Shown: one piece after another, positions 51,030-60,986 of the stretch | Position numbering within the stretch: the stretch's first letter is position 1 | How the letters are laid out: the number at the start of each line of letters is the position of its first letter | Assembly: GCA_947260005.1 (NCBI GenBank) | Contig: CAMYOL010000058.1 | Span: 107,040 to 171,039, forward strand | DNA: 64,000 bases | From: an uncultured Ectothiorhodospiraceae bacterium | GTDB taxonomy: Bacteria; Pseudomonadota; Gammaproteobacteria; UBA6429; Thiohalophilaceae | Direction of reading: 5' to 3' | The notes under the pieces: model-generated | The model's input: only the letters and a program-made list of their open reading frames with translations | Told to the model about the DNA's origin: nothing | Databases searched by the model: none | Translations under genes and position numbers: made by a program

Positions 51030-51251
51030 ATAGTACCGTCACAATCCCCAAGTAGTATTAACAACAAGTTAACCAGTAATTTCTATATTTATTCATATAT
51101 ATCAATAATTTAAATATTATTCCTGAAGTATAGTAATACTTGACTATTACCATTGGGCTATAAAATTAAACAATAATTGAGGTTGCTTTTACTTATGTCA
51201 TCACTATAATATTAGTAATTGCTTATTTACTTATTTATCGAGGTGTTTATT

Positions 51252-51698
51252 ATGTCTGGTTTAATTTCAAACTTTCCCCATGACGGTGTGGTTACCATCA
51301 ATCGCGTTATCTTAAAACCTGAATACACCATGGATGACCTTCAGGAACGTGTCGCCTTTTTATGTGAAAACGTTAAAACCTATCACTCAGAAACCGGTTT
51401 TATCGGTGGATTCGTTGCACTAAATAGTGGTGCCGTATCAAATGAAGGCTCTACTGTAGGCCAGGCCGTTGAAAGCGAACTTAAAGGCAAAGAAGCGTTA
51501 ATTATCACCTTCTGGAAGACCTTTGACGAACATGAAGATTCACATAAATCTGAAACCTTCCAACCTTTGTTCGAACAAGTATTGGAATTATGTGAAAACG
51601 GTAATGAAGAAATTGCCTACGAAATGATGTGGTCAGGTGAAGCTTATTCTTCTGAACAAGCCAAAGCCGCGAAAGCAGCGAAAGAGCAAGCTGCGTAA
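51252..51698 (+). CDS. Hypothetical protein, possibly ABM-like
   Basis: 148 residues from ATG 51252 (GAGG about 7 nt upstream). The pattern ALIITFWKTFDEHEDSHKSE followed by FQPLFEQVLELCENG recalls the strand-helix layout of antibiotic-biosynthesis-monooxygenase-like dimeric barrels. A Lys/Ala-only tail ends it (QAKAAKAAKEQAA). No catalytic motif is evident. It is monocistronic with a strong terminator. Confidence 0.55.
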   Translation: MSGLISNFPHDGVVTINRVILKPEYTMDDLQERVAFLCENVKTYHSETGFIGGFVALNSGAVSNEGSTVGQAVESELKGKEALIITFWKTFDEHEDSHKSETFQPLFEQVLELCENGNEEIAYEMMWSGEAYSSEQAKAAKAAKEQAA

Positions 51699-51720
51699 CC
51701 ATTTCTCATTCTTGTAATTA

Positions 51721-51752
51721 AAGGCGCATCATCTTCTGATGCGCCTTTTTTT
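51721..51752 (+). terminator. Rho-independent terminator
   Basis: AAGGCGCATCA (51721-51731) pairs exactly with TGATGCGCCTT (51737-51747) around TCTTC, followed by seven T. It ends the 51.25-kb gene and lies against the stop of the convergent CPBP protease gene. Confidence 0.9.
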
Positions 51753-52188
51753 ATGCAAAAAATAAAATAAACCCAAAGTTATAAAAACTGTGCAATACGA
51801 TTGGTGGCAATAATGAGTGATGCCGTTCTTTCATATAACCAAACACGATTGAGGGAAAAAACACGAGCAGCGCCCAAAGCCAGGGCTGATAAATAAGGTG
51901 AGCCAACACAAACAGGATACTGGTCAGGAAATTCGCCTCCGTCAAAAGACCGTAATGACGACCTTTAGTCCATCGGCTGAGCCCGTCCAGGATCAGGCCA
52001 CGAAATACCACTTCTTCTAAAATAGGATACACCGCCACAAGCATAACTAACTGTAGACTATTATTTAATAGGCCCACGAAATCGTCACGCATGGGCACTA
52101 AAAGCGCCAAACATAGCCATGTAATCGGAGCTAAGCCCAGGCATAAATAAAACTGCCAATCGCGTAAAATTTTTTCCAAATCACCCAA
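51751..52188 (-). CDS. CPBP-family intramembrane protease, possible MrtJ-type sorting protease
   Basis: 145 residues with four or five membrane helices. The glutamic-protease motif is YPILEEVVFRGLILDGL (Glu58-Glu59, Arg63). FVLAHLIYQPWLW (His97) and PIVLHSFYNFGF (His133) are the other conserved elements. The short length and position next to an M4 protease with a Cys-type C-terminal tail fit the small CPBP proteases of JDVT-CTERM systems (MrtJ). That identity is inference from length, motif and context. Other CPBP proteins act in bacteriocin immunity or CAAX-like processing. Confidence 0.75.
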   Translation of the reverse strand: MGDLEKILRDWQFYLCLGLAPITWLCLALLVPMRDDFVGLLNNSLQLVMLVAVYPILEEVVFRGLILDGLSRWTKGRHYGLLTEANFLTSILFVLAHLIYQPWLWALLVFFPSIVFGYMKERHHSLLPPIVLHSFYNFGFILFFA

Positions 52189-52309
52189 GGCGATTATCGT
52201 CTCCTAAACCATAAACCCAGCACAAAACACCAGAATTGAGAGCTAACGCTGGGAAAGAGTGAAACAAAAACGTAATATAAAGCACACTATATAGTAAGTG
52301 AGTCATAAT

Positions 52310-52816
52310 ATGAGCGTTAACCTCCCATACATAGGCAAATCAGGCCTATTCGGGCTTTTGTTAGTCATTAGTCTGATTCAGCTGGCCGCCTGTCAAAATG
52401 GCCAATCCGCACCGCAACCTGATTCACAGCAAGCCACTGATACAAAATGGCAGGCCAGTTTGAGAGTAACGGGTGGATTGAAAGGAATTGATCAACAAAT
52501 TTCAGTCAATCATCAGGGTGTGGCTCAGTTCACAAATCACCGCACAAACAGCAAGAATAAGAGCCAAATATCGATAACAGACTTGAATAGCATAGCTAAA
52601 TTGGTTAAAAATTACTCTCCTATTGCTGTTGGCAAAAGCGCTAAGACACCCCCATGTCGTGACTGTTTTTATTACACGATTAATGTCGACTACGATGGAA
52701 ATGTAAATCGACAACGTGTGAGTGATTTAAGCATAGATGATAATTTGAGACCGTTAATAGGCGCGCTGAAAACTATTTCATCTCAGCTCGCACAGCAAAG
52801 TAAATTAATTAAATAA
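52310..52816 (+). CDS. Emfourin-like lipoprotein, putative inhibitor of the adjacent M4 protease
   Basis: 168 residues from ATG 52310 (a GTG lies at 52298). The signal ends in LIQLAAC (lipobox). The mature part begins after a Gln/Ser-rich spacer with SLRVTGGLKGIDQQISVNHQ, then SITDLNSIAKLVKNYSP. It continues CRDCFYYTINVDYDGNVNRQ and ends with NLRPLIGALKTISSQ. This order resembles emfourin, the small proteinaceous inhibitor encoded beside protealysin-type M4 peptidases. A CxxC pair is extra. It starts 25 bp before the M4 gene, same strand, so an inhibitor or chaperone role is likely but unproven. Confidence 0.65.
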   Translation: MSVNLPYIGKSGLFGLLLVISLIQLAACQNGQSAPQPDSQQATDTKWQASLRVTGGLKGIDQQISVNHQGVAQFTNHRTNSKNKSQISITDLNSIAKLVKNYSPIAVGKSAKTPPCRDCFYYTINVDYDGNVNRQRVSDLSIDDNLRPLIGALKTISSQLAQQSKLIK

Positions 52817-52841
52817 TTAATTTGTCCTGGGAAATATACAG

Positions 52842-55547
52842 ATGTCACTAAAATACTTACCTGCGCTCGCATTCCTGTTGGTATGTCACCATACAAGCCA
52901 GGCCGCAGAAACCATCTCCAGCCAAAGCAATGGATTATTGAGCGTTGAAAAGGATCACAAACAAAATAAGATCCGTATGTTACGTGGCCAAAATGGCCCC
53001 ATGAGTTTGCAAGATCATAGCCAGCGCCCCTTACATGAAAAAGTGGCCAATCAATTTGCTCCTGAATTCGGTCTGAGGAATCCAGACAGTCAACTTCGAT
53101 TAAAACATTCAAACAGTATGAATGGTAATACCAATATTCGCTATCAACAAACCCACCTGGGTTTGCCCGTGATAGGCGGTGAGTTGGTTGCAAATCTAAC
53201 GGCCAATAATGAACTTCGTTCGATGTCTGGCGAGGTATCAGCTCTCCAAACCAATAACGTAACACCAACCATTAGTAGTTTAGACGCGACGAATATGGCG
53301 ATGGCCGCGGTCAGCAAATGGTATCAGATAGCTAATGCCCATTTAGCGGCCAGTCCTCCCGAGCTATCCATTTATGATACCAGCCTGTTACAAGATGCTA
53401 CGCCTACCACCTATCTGGTCTGGAAGATCGAGGTTGCTCCAACTTATCTGGCGCCGATAAATGAATACATTTTAATTGATGCACACAACGGTGGCATTTT
53501 ATTACACTACAACAAAGTCGATACGCTATTAGCCCGACGAACCTACACTGCAGGTAATTCCGATAATTTCAATATTTTACCGGGTACACTTGTCTGTGAA
53601 GATCCTGGTCCCCCCCCCGATCCCATGTGTGTAAATGGTGCAAATCTTGGCGACCAGGATTCCGTTGATGCACACATAACCGCAGCCAACGTTTATGATT
53701 TTTATTTTATGAACCATGGCCGCGATAGTATTGATGACAACGGCATGACCATTGTATCGACCACCCATTTTGGCAACTCTGCCACAAGCGGTGATCCATA
53801 TGAAAATGCTTTTTGGGCCGGAGATGGTTTCAACCAGATGGTCTATGGGGATGGCTTTGCTTCAGCCGACGATGTTGTCGGCCACGAGATCACCCATGGT
53901 GTGACTGAATTTACCTCCAATCTATTTTACTACTCTGAATCGGGTGCCATTAACGAATCGCTTTCTGATGTCTGGGGAGAATTGATTGATCAGAACAACA
54001 ACATTGGAAATGACAATAATAATGTTGACTGGCAGTTGGGTGAAGATCTACCCCCATCAATCGGAGTCATTCGCGATATGGCTAACCCCGGTGCCTTTGG
54101 TGATCCTGACAGAATTTCCAGTCCCCAGTTCCACTTTGGTTTCGAAGATAACGGTGGCGTGCATATAAATAGTGGTGTTAATAACAAAGCGGCTTATCTT
54201 ATGGTCGATGGTGGTACCTTTAATAGCAGAACCATTACCGGAATTGGTTACGAAAAAGTAATTGATATTTATTACGAAGTACAAACAAATTTACTAACCC
54301 GCGGCTCTGATTATCTTGACCTCTATAATGCCTTGAATCAGGCCTGTACCAATTTAATCGGTGTTGGTACCAGCAACATCATCACAACAAACGATTGCGA
54401 TCAGGTTCAGCTGGCGACTGAAGCCGTTGAAATGAATCTCCGCCCAAGTGCAACGAACGTTCCTACCGCTGAGATCTGTCCAACAGGCGTAAATGTTTAT
54501 GACTTATTCTTTGATGACTTTGAATTAAACAATACTAATAACTGGAGCGTTCTTAATGGAACCGGGAGCACCAGTGTATGGCAAACCGGCGCAACCAATA
54601 TTTCAGCGACGACGACAGGTGATTATACCTTACAGGCTAATGGCTACACTTCTACCGGAGTGCCCAGAATAAACGACAGTAGCATTGCTTATCCAAATGC
54701 CATCCGTATTCCCGCCAGCACGGCAACATACATCCATTTTGATCACGCCTTTTATTTTGAAACCGGATATGATCAATCGTTCGTCTTACGTAACTATGAC
54801 GGAAGTCTTATTGAATACACTATAGACAATGGAGACACCTGGATTGATGCAAGCGGTTTAATCCAGGCAGGGCGAAATTATTCTAATACACCTCTATTTT
54901 CCTCGGAATCCGAATTTAACAACCGAAGTGCCTATACGCGATATAGTAATGGCTATGTTCAAACTAAACTAAACCTGTCTACCCTGGCGGGCAACTATGT
55001 ACGTTTCCGGTTTAGAAGTATTGCTGATCAAACAGTTGAATCTCCACCATGGTCCATTGATAACTTCCGAGTTTACTTATGTGCCGATAATGCCCCACCG
55101 ATACCGAATGCAGGTCCCAATCAAGATGTTCGCGCTGATGCGACAGTACAACTATCCGGCACCGCAACCGATCCCGACGGTGATACACTAACATACAGCT
55201 GGACACAAACAGCCGGCTCAACTGTTACCCTGTCAGATGCAAATATCGCTAACCCTACTTTCACTGCACCTCGCAATGCAACCGGCCTGCAATTTACCAT
55301 GAGTGTAACGGATACGGCCGGTAATACTGAATCTGATAACACGGCAGTTAGCGTTGACATTATCCTGACGGGAACCGGTGACTCAGGCAATGGTTGTAGT
55401 GTTGGAAACAATGGACGCTTCGATCCGATATGGATGCTTTTATTAAGTCTCTTTGCATTTGTTCACTTACTCAGAAGAAAAAAGTCAGACTTTAATAACC
55501 TTGCGGCGAATAAAACCAATGATCGATTTTACCGGCATTGGTTTTAA
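52842..55547 (+). CDS. Thermolysin-like (M4) metalloprotease with C-terminal sorting-type tail
   Basis: 901 residues. The signal peptide ends near residue 20. An FTP/PepSY propeptide spans to about 225. The M4 domain has DDVVGHEITHGVTEFTSN (His348, Glu349, His352), SGAINESLSDVWGE (Glu372) and GGVHINSGVNNKA (His441). A beta-sandwich region (about 555-755) and a PKD-like domain (about 760-845, NAGPNQDVRADATVQLSG) follow. Near the end come GNGCSVGNNGRFDP, a hydrophobic helix and RRKK, the layout of a JDVT/MYXO-type CTERM with Cys852. A 20-residue extension after RRKK is unusual. Predicted secreted, surface-processed protease. The gene overlaps the convergent M48-like gene by 56 bp. Confidence 0.88.
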   Translation: MSLKYLPALAFLLVCHHTSQAAETISSQSNGLLSVEKDHKQNKIRMLRGQNGPMSLQDHSQRPLHEKVANQFAPEFGLRNPDSQLRLKHSNSMNGNTNIRYQQTHLGLPVIGGELVANLTANNELRSMSGEVSALQTNNVTPTISSLDATNMAMAAVSKWYQIANAHLAASPPELSIYDTSLLQDATPTTYLVWKIEVAPTYLAPINEYILIDAHNGGILLHYNKVDTLLARRTYTAGNSDNFNILPGTLVCEDPGPPPDPMCVNGANLGDQDSVDAHITAANVYDFYFMNHGRDSIDDNGMTIVSTTHFGNSATSGDPYENAFWAGDGFNQMVYGDGFASADDVVGHEITHGVTEFTSNLFYYSESGAINESLSDVWGELIDQNNNIGNDNNNVDWQLGEDLPPSIGVIRDMANPGAFGDPDRISSPQFHFGFEDNGGVHINSGVNNKAAYLMVDGGTFNSRTITGIGYEKVIDIYYEVQTNLLTRGSDYLDLYNALNQACTNLIGVGTSNIITTNDCDQVQLATEAVEMNLRPSATNVPTAEICPTGVNVYDLFFDDFELNNTNNWSVLNGTGSTSVWQTGATNISATTTGDYTLQANGYTSTGVPRINDSSIAYPNAIRIPASTATYIHFDHAFYFETGYDQSFVLRNYDGSLIEYTIDNGDTWIDASGLIQAGRNYSNTPLFSSESEFNNRSAYTRYSNGYVQTKLNLSTLAGNYVRFRFRSIADQTVESPPWSIDNFRVYLCADNAPPIPNAGPNQDVRADATVQLSGTATDPDGDTLTYSWTQTAGSTVTLSDANIANPTFTAPRNATGLQFTMSVTDTAGNTESDNTAVSVDIILTGTGDSGNGCSVGNNGRFDPIWMLLLSLFAFVHLLRRKKSDFNNLAANKTNDRFYRHWF

Positions 55548-57339
55548 ACGCCACGTTTAGATCAGTATAAACGAGTAACTGGCCTTTTAAGGTTGGCACA
55601 AGTTTGTTTGGTGCGCCCAGTTTTTTGAATAACTGTTTTTCTGACTTTGTAAGCCAACGATATTTATTTGAACGCGTATGTTGACGATCTTGCCAGGCGG
55701 CATGAACAAAACCATCAGCGTTCAGTAACGCTCGCGCACCATCGGCAGCATGATAAAACATTAGCTTCTTACCGAACGTTCCAACCGGCAAACGAAACAC
55801 AGATTTACTGGCAAGTAGCTTGTGCGAAACTTTTGCGCCAGGCTTAATTTTTGCCACTGTTAAACGGGAATTAACTGAAAACTCAGGCTTGTCTACCCGA
55901 TATTCGATAGGATTTGTCAGCGCCTTTACCACGATATCCGTGCTACTTTTTGAGAATTCCCGTAACTTTTTCCATACCTGTTCGGCATGTCTCGTCTTCT
56001 TCTCTGTCTGATATACCTGGGCCAGGTTAACAAAACCCAATGTTGCCATGAGTGGATCTTCTGCCTTTGTCAGGCGTGAAAACTCGACCTTGGCTTTTCT
56101 TGATCGTCGAAAACTGGCGTGCAATACGCCACTATACAGATTACCAACCAAATCACCGCCAAAGCGATTAACATACCTGGAAAATAAAAATTTATTGGCT
56201 TTTGGTAAATCATTCAGGGTTAAATAGGCTGCAACTAAATTGGCATAAGCTATTTTATATTTTGCATCGTGCTTAATCGCTTTTTCAAAAGACTTCATTG
56301 CAAAACCTATCGAACGACTTATCTGCGATTTATGAACAAGTGCTTCTTTTTCAATATTGTACTCATTGCCTGTCGTAGAATCTAAACCCATGATCGGTTG
56401 ATACTGCTGGTTTAAGATAGTGTCTGCATCATACATTATCGGATATACGTATATATTCTTATGGTAACCTCCCAGCTCCACGAACTTACGACGATAGTCT
56501 AATGCCTCATTTAAATGACAAAGACCGATAAGCAGATGTGCCTTCGGATGGGAAAAGTCACGCACATATTTTTCCAGATAGATCCTGGCGAGCTTGTAGT
56601 CACCAGAAATATATGCCTGTAACGCAATATCATAAACCACTTGATTTGCGACGACCTTAAGAAACTTGCTACGTCTATTTTGAGTAAATTTTTTAGTCTT
56701 ACTACAGGTTTTATCTGAGATTTTTTTCAGATCTTTACAGGCTGATTTCCAGCTGGCATTCAACCAGGCACTGTAATATTTCTTGTCTTTGGCCATTTCT
56801 ACATAATCATAACCCAGGCTAGACATCATCATTAACGCTGAACGATTTGATTTGTTCTCGATGTTAGCCGTCTGATTAAAATCCTCCAGACTGCTGATTG
56901 ATTCAATTTGTAATTCCTCAGCGGCCTGTTCTGAAGCGCCGACAATTGAAAAGTACTGACGATGCCAAAATTGTTTGTCTTGCAATAACGCAAGTTCATG
57001 TGCGATCACAAATGCTAACTTGTGTCGGGCACTACGTCGGTTGCGCTGGTAGGCATAAGTTATTGCCGCCTCACTCAATAATATTGATCCATCCGGTAAG
57101 GACGCAGACCAGGGGCCCTGGCGAGAGTAAATGACGTATAGCCTGGGTTTGTTCGGTTTGGAAAAATTTGAATTTGCGCGCAACAAATCGTTGAAGATTG
57201 CATGCGCTTGTTTGACGTTACTATTATTTACCGGAGAAATGGCATATTGATACCACAATTCATCCGCCTGTAAATTACTGCTGCTGATGATCACAAAGCA
57301 GCTCAATAAGAAGCCCAGTGAAAATTTTAGTTTTTGCAT
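55492..57339 (-). CDS. M48-like exported protein with TPRs and degenerate zinc site
   Basis: 615 residues from ATG 57339 (frame to 57399). The signal peptide ends near NLQA. YVIYSRQGPWSASLPDGSIL and KLAFVIAHELALLQDKQF align with the M48 peptidase start. The HExxH motif is HELAL, so the second His is Leu. The third-ligand segment (NKSNRSALMMMSSLGYDYVE) has Asn/Lys where Glu/Asp are expected. TPR-like repeats follow (about 245-455; YKIAYANLVAAYLTLNDLPK). The last 100 residues form an unidentified domain. Predicted to be non-catalytic or to have a different metal site. Confidence 0.75.
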   Translation of the reverse strand: MQKLKFSLGFLLSCFVIISSSNLQADELWYQYAISPVNNSNVKQAHAIFNDLLRANSNFSKPNKPRLYVIYSRQGPWSASLPDGSILLSEAAITYAYQRNRRSARHKLAFVIAHELALLQDKQFWHRQYFSIVGASEQAAEELQIESISSLEDFNQTANIENKSNRSALMMMSSLGYDYVEMAKDKKYYSAWLNASWKSACKDLKKISDKTCSKTKKFTQNRRSKFLKVVANQVVYDIALQAYISGDYKLARIYLEKYVRDFSHPKAHLLIGLCHLNEALDYRRKFVELGGYHKNIYVYPIMYDADTILNQQYQPIMGLDSTTGNEYNIEKEALVHKSQISRSIGFAMKSFEKAIKHDAKYKIAYANLVAAYLTLNDLPKANKFLFSRYVNRFGGDLVGNLYSGVLHASFRRSRKAKVEFSRLTKAEDPLMATLGFVNLAQVYQTEKKTRHAEQVWKKLREFSKSSTDIVVKALTNPIEYRVDKPEFSVNSRLTVAKIKPGAKVSHKLLASKSVFRLPVGTFGKKLMFYHAADGARALLNADGFVHAAWQDRQHTRSNKYRWLTKSEKQLFKKLGAPNKLVPTLKGQLLVYTDLNVAFKTNAGKIDHWFYSPQGY

Positions 57340-57468
57340 TTCTATTCTCGATTTCAAATCGGTTTTATTATTTGACTGACCTAACAAGGCCATGTGCACC
57401 TAATATATTATATAGTTGATTGTAACGCAGTTTAATTCAAATTCACTATACTAAACTCATCAAAGCAG

Positions 57469-57982
57469 TTACATACAAACTTTATGATTGCGATCCGTCA
57501 GGCGATAAGCAATATGTTTAGCCTTATCACCCTCTCCCGTATAAACATCAATTCGTCGCTGGCGGTTGTTTCGTCCAACGTCCTTTGCGATAAAGTGTTT
57601 CTTATCCAAATAAGTATACAATCCCGGTATAGTGACAGACTGACCACTCGCAATCACAGTTGGATCGGTCGCAATCGTCCCACGCATCAACTCATCGCCG
57701 TTCGCATCCAAAGGTTTCGTACTTCTATGTCAGACATTTGATTAATATCCGAGGTCCCAGCCAAAGCGAGTCCGCCCCAGCCCTCAATTTTGACCTGGCC
57801 GATAAACTCATTATCGAACCAACTTTATTTACACGAACTACCGACTGCGTTTTCGAAGAAAATTCGGCTTCAATGGGAGTGTAATAACCCGTCACAAACC
57901 AGTTATCTGAACAAGAGAGAGTCTCAGCGGCACACGAGAGATTAGCCAAAGAATAAAAGATGAATAAAATGCTTTTTATCAT
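57469..57982 (-). pseudogene. 3D-domain protein gene with two frameshifts
   Basis: Three successive minus-strand frames make one protein. First MIKSILFIFYSLANLSCAAE to VRVNKVG, about 57982-57850. Then DNEFIGQVKIEGWGGLALAG to about 57735. Then GTIATDPTVIASGQSVTIPG through RIDVYTGEGDKAKHIAYRLT to 57469. The last part is the 3D domain (Asp-x-Gly / Asp-x-Asp type) found in MltA-like and other wall-associated proteins. Two frame breaks indicate decay or sequence errors. No good ribosome-binding site was seen. Confidence 0.6.
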
Positions 57983-58376
57983 TATTATTTTTAAATACAC
58001 AACGAGCCAATACTAGCAGCCACTTTGCTGACGATAAATATACCTTCGTAGACAATAAAAAAGAATACTGTATGCTGACTTGATGTAACATTTGTTAACA
58101 TTCTCACAATTCATTATTTTTAGTATGCAATAACGTTTTACCTAAATATCACAAAACGATTTAGCCGTTGCTAATAGAGTCTCCCATATCCACCTTAACA
58201 GTCACCCAACTTAGGAATAAGTTGTGCGCTAATCAATTAATACAATAAATTATATCTCCGGTAATTAAAGTTATTAACAAATGTTTCCGATACTTAAATC
58301 CAGTTAACAAGCTTTGAATTGTTCGATGTAAAAGCTAAATCCGTAAACCAATCCAATAAAAGTAAAGGATACGTAA
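57983..58376. other. Intergenic region upstream of the phnD-like gene
   Basis: A 394-bp AT-rich gap with no ORF, repeat or clear hairpin. AAGG at 58366-58369 lies before the next start. Confidence 0.4.
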
Positions 58377-59248
58377 ATGAAAAAATTATTATCGTACTTC
58401 GTGGCAACACTGCTGTTTAGCTTCGCCATGTTAAATACTGCTCAGGCTGAAGTTAAAGTTGGTGTCCAGGCTCCGCGGGGCGCACTTAAAGCTATGAAGC
58501 GATGGGGCGACTTAGGTGAGTACTTAAAAACCTCAATTGGCTCTGACGTCAAGATTGTTCCTCTCAAACCAAACGAAACGGTTGAAGCCGTGTCCAATGG
58601 CTCAGTTGATTACATGCTCGCCAATCCCGTTTTAACGGTGGTGATGGTCAAGAAACTGAACAGTGTCCCCTTGGCCACCATGAAAAAAAATCCGGTAGCC
58701 AGTTCTCTGGTGTAATAATCTCCAAAAAAGGTAGCGGTATTACCAAAGGGGCCGACTTGAAAGGCAAGAAAGTAATGGCCTTTAAATTCAAACGCTCTGC
58801 TGCTGCCTATGTCTTCCAGGTCAAACACTTAATGGATCAGGGCATCGACCCACACAAAGACTTCGCCGTATTTAAAGAGGCCAAAAAACAGGATGACATT
58901 GTCTTAGCCGTGAAAGCTGGAATATTTGATGCCGGATTTATTAAATCAGGTCTGCTCGAGGCGATGGAAAAAGAAGGCAAAATAAAAATGAGTGACTTTG
59001 AAATTGTCGATAAACAAAGTGACAACTTCAAGCATGTACACAGCACCAAGCTTTATCCCGAATGGTCTGTTTCCGCTTCTGCCAAAGCCGATTCGGCTAC
59101 CAGTGACAAACTAAAAGCAGCTTTATTGAAGTTAAGTTCAGGTGACCAGGCCAGTAAATCCGGTAAGATTGTGGGCTTTGCCGAAGCGCCGAACCTGGAT
59201 GAATTAGATAATACCCTAAAAACGCTAAAACTACCGCCCTATAAATAA
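58377..59248 (+). pseudogene. PhnD/TroA-type phosphonate/phosphate-binding protein gene, broken at a run of eight A
   Basis: The first part (58377-58715) has a signal peptide to about residue 24 (LNTAQA) and EVKVGVQAPRGALKAMKRWG, VDYMLANPVLTVVMVKKLNS. It stops after MKKNPVASSLV. In the minus-one frame the protein continues without a break as SGSQFSGVIISKKGSGITKG, then FKRSAAAYVFQVKHLMDQGI, and ends PPYK at 59248. The break is at ATGAAAAAAAATCC; a ninth A restores one 290-residue periplasmic binding protein of the phosphonate family. It may be a pseudogene, a sequence error or a programmed slip. It is followed by a chemoreceptor that could read its ligand. Confidence 0.75.
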
Positions 59249-59345
59249 GGGCGGCGGTTTTTACCGAAACGCTTATATTTTAATGCTCATCGATTTTTTA
59301 ACTTTGAATGGAGACCAGGGCGGTAGTTAAGGCCCAACAATAATT

Positions 59346-60986
59346 ATGCTAAGTCCTAAACTTCTAACTTCACGTCTGGATGTCACCAGCAAATTTATTA
59401 TCACGCTGTTAGTAGCAATGAGTGTTATCGCCTTTCTAAGTATTACGGTATTGGTTTCGCAACAAAAGAGTGCCTTTGACAAGCTGCAAAGTTCATCAGA
59501 CAAAATTGTTGAAGGAATTTTCGATAGCCAAAATTCCAAATCAAAGGCCGCACTTAGAACCAAAGCTCAAAATCTATCAGCTATTCTTGCCGCTATTGCC
59601 CCTGCGGCAATAGCTGAATTTGAGTTGAGTGCTCTCGCTAACCATGCCAAGGTGATCAGTCAGAATAAAGATATCTCCTATGTTGCGATTTTAAGTACGG
59701 ATGGTTCGCCCCTGGCAAAGGTAGGCGATAAGGCAGGCCTGGCCATTGATCAATTTGCTGAACATAAAATAGTGGCTGAAGGTCTTGAATTAGGCAAAAT
59801 CGTGATCGGGTATAACTATCAGCAATTGAATGCAGATTTGGCAGAGGCCAAACTACAAAATGAAACTAACCAGGCCACCATGACGGCGGCAAAAGATGCA
59901 TCGCTTAAATCTTCCGGGCTAAGTTTAATGTTTTCACTTGGTGGGCTTATCGTGGCGACACTCGTTATCGTCTATTTACTTTTCAAATGGATCATCGCCT
60001 CACGGCTTTGTCAATTGGAAAAAAACCTGCGTAACATCAGTGAGGGTGATGGTGATCTACGACTGCGCGTAGAAGTTAAAGGCCATGATGGCATAGACCG
60101 TTTAGGTGAATGTTTTAATCTCTTTGTTGATAAGATTCATGCTGCAATCTCGCGAGTAAACGATGCCGCCATTCAATTAACGGCTGCGTCGCATCAAATG
60201 GCCTCCATTACCGATGAATCCACCCGCGCCATTGTTGATCAGCAATCTGAAACCAGTCAGGTCGCGACCGCAATCACTGAAATGGCGGCGACTGTGCAAG
60301 AGGTTGCTAAAAATGCATCGGAAGCCGCCGGTGCCGCAAACGCTGCTGATCAGGAAGCCTCCAGCGGAAAACAAATCGTGAATGCGTCTATTACCTCAAT
60401 CCACAAATTATCCGAAGATGTTGAAAATGCTGCGCAAGTGATCTCTCAGCTCAAAGAAGAAAGCGACAAGATTGGTAGTGTGCTGGATGTGATTCAGAGC
60501 ATTGCCGAACAAACCAACCTGCTTGCCCTCAATGCGGCGATCGAAGCAGCACGAGCAGGTGATCAGGGTCGCGGCTTTGCGGTCGTCGCCGATGAAGTTC
60601 GTACCTTGGCGCAGCGTACACAAGAATCTACGACTGAGATTCAGGGCATGATTGAACAAATTCAAAATAGTGCCGTAAAAGCGGTAACCGTGATGGATGC
60701 TGGACGAAAACAAACCCAGACCAGTGTCTCCACCGCAACCGATGCCGGCTCCTCATTTGAAACCATCACCGCGGCCATCGCCACTATTAATGATATGAGC
60801 ACCCACATCGCCAGTGCAGCCGAAGAACAAAATGCGGTGGCTGAGGAAATTAATAAAAATATTAACCAGATCAGCCAAATTGCTGAGCGCTCATCCGAAG
60901 GGGCTAAAAAGACCGAGATCTCCAGTACTGAGTTATCATCCTTGTCAGAAGAACTCACCACATTAATGACTCAATTCAAAATTTAA
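59346..60986 (+). CDS. Methyl-accepting chemotaxis protein
   Basis: 546 residues. Membrane helix at about 19-38, periplasmic/extracytoplasmic domain of about 160 residues, second helix about 198-220. A HAMP domain follows (about 220-275; [15 protein letters not shown]). The signalling domain has the conserved hairpin tip [20 protein letters not shown] and [20 protein letters not shown]. Gln/Glu-rich helices hold potential methylation sites. It links a bound signal to CheA kinase control. No pentapeptide CheR tether at the C terminus. It is downstream of the phnD-like binding-protein gene. Confidence 0.93.
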   Translation: MLSPKLLTSRLDVTSKFIITLLVAMSVIAFLSITVLVSQQKSAFDKLQSSSDKIVEGIFDSQNSKSKAALRTKAQNLSAILAAIAPAAIAEFELSALANHAKVISQNKDISYVAILSTDGSPLAKVGDKAGLAIDQFAEHKIVAEGLELGKIVIGYNYQQLNADLAEAKLQNETNQATMTAAKDASLKSSGLSLMFSLGGLIVATLVIVYLLFKWIIASRLCQLEKNLRNISEGDGDLRLRVEVKGHDGIDRLGECFNLFVDKIHAAISRVNDAAIQLTAASHQMASITDESTRAIVDQQSETSQVATAITEMAATVQEVAKNASEAAGAANAADQEASSGKQIVNASITSIHKLSEDVENAAQVISQLKEESDKIGSVLDVIQSIAEQTNLLALNAAIEAARAGDQGRGFAVVADEVRTLAQRTQESTTEIQGMIEQIQNSAVKAVTVMDAGRKQTQTSVSTATDAGSSFETITAAIATINDMSTHIASAAEEQNAVAEEINKNINQISQIAERSSEGAKKTEISSTELSSLSEELTTLMTQFKI

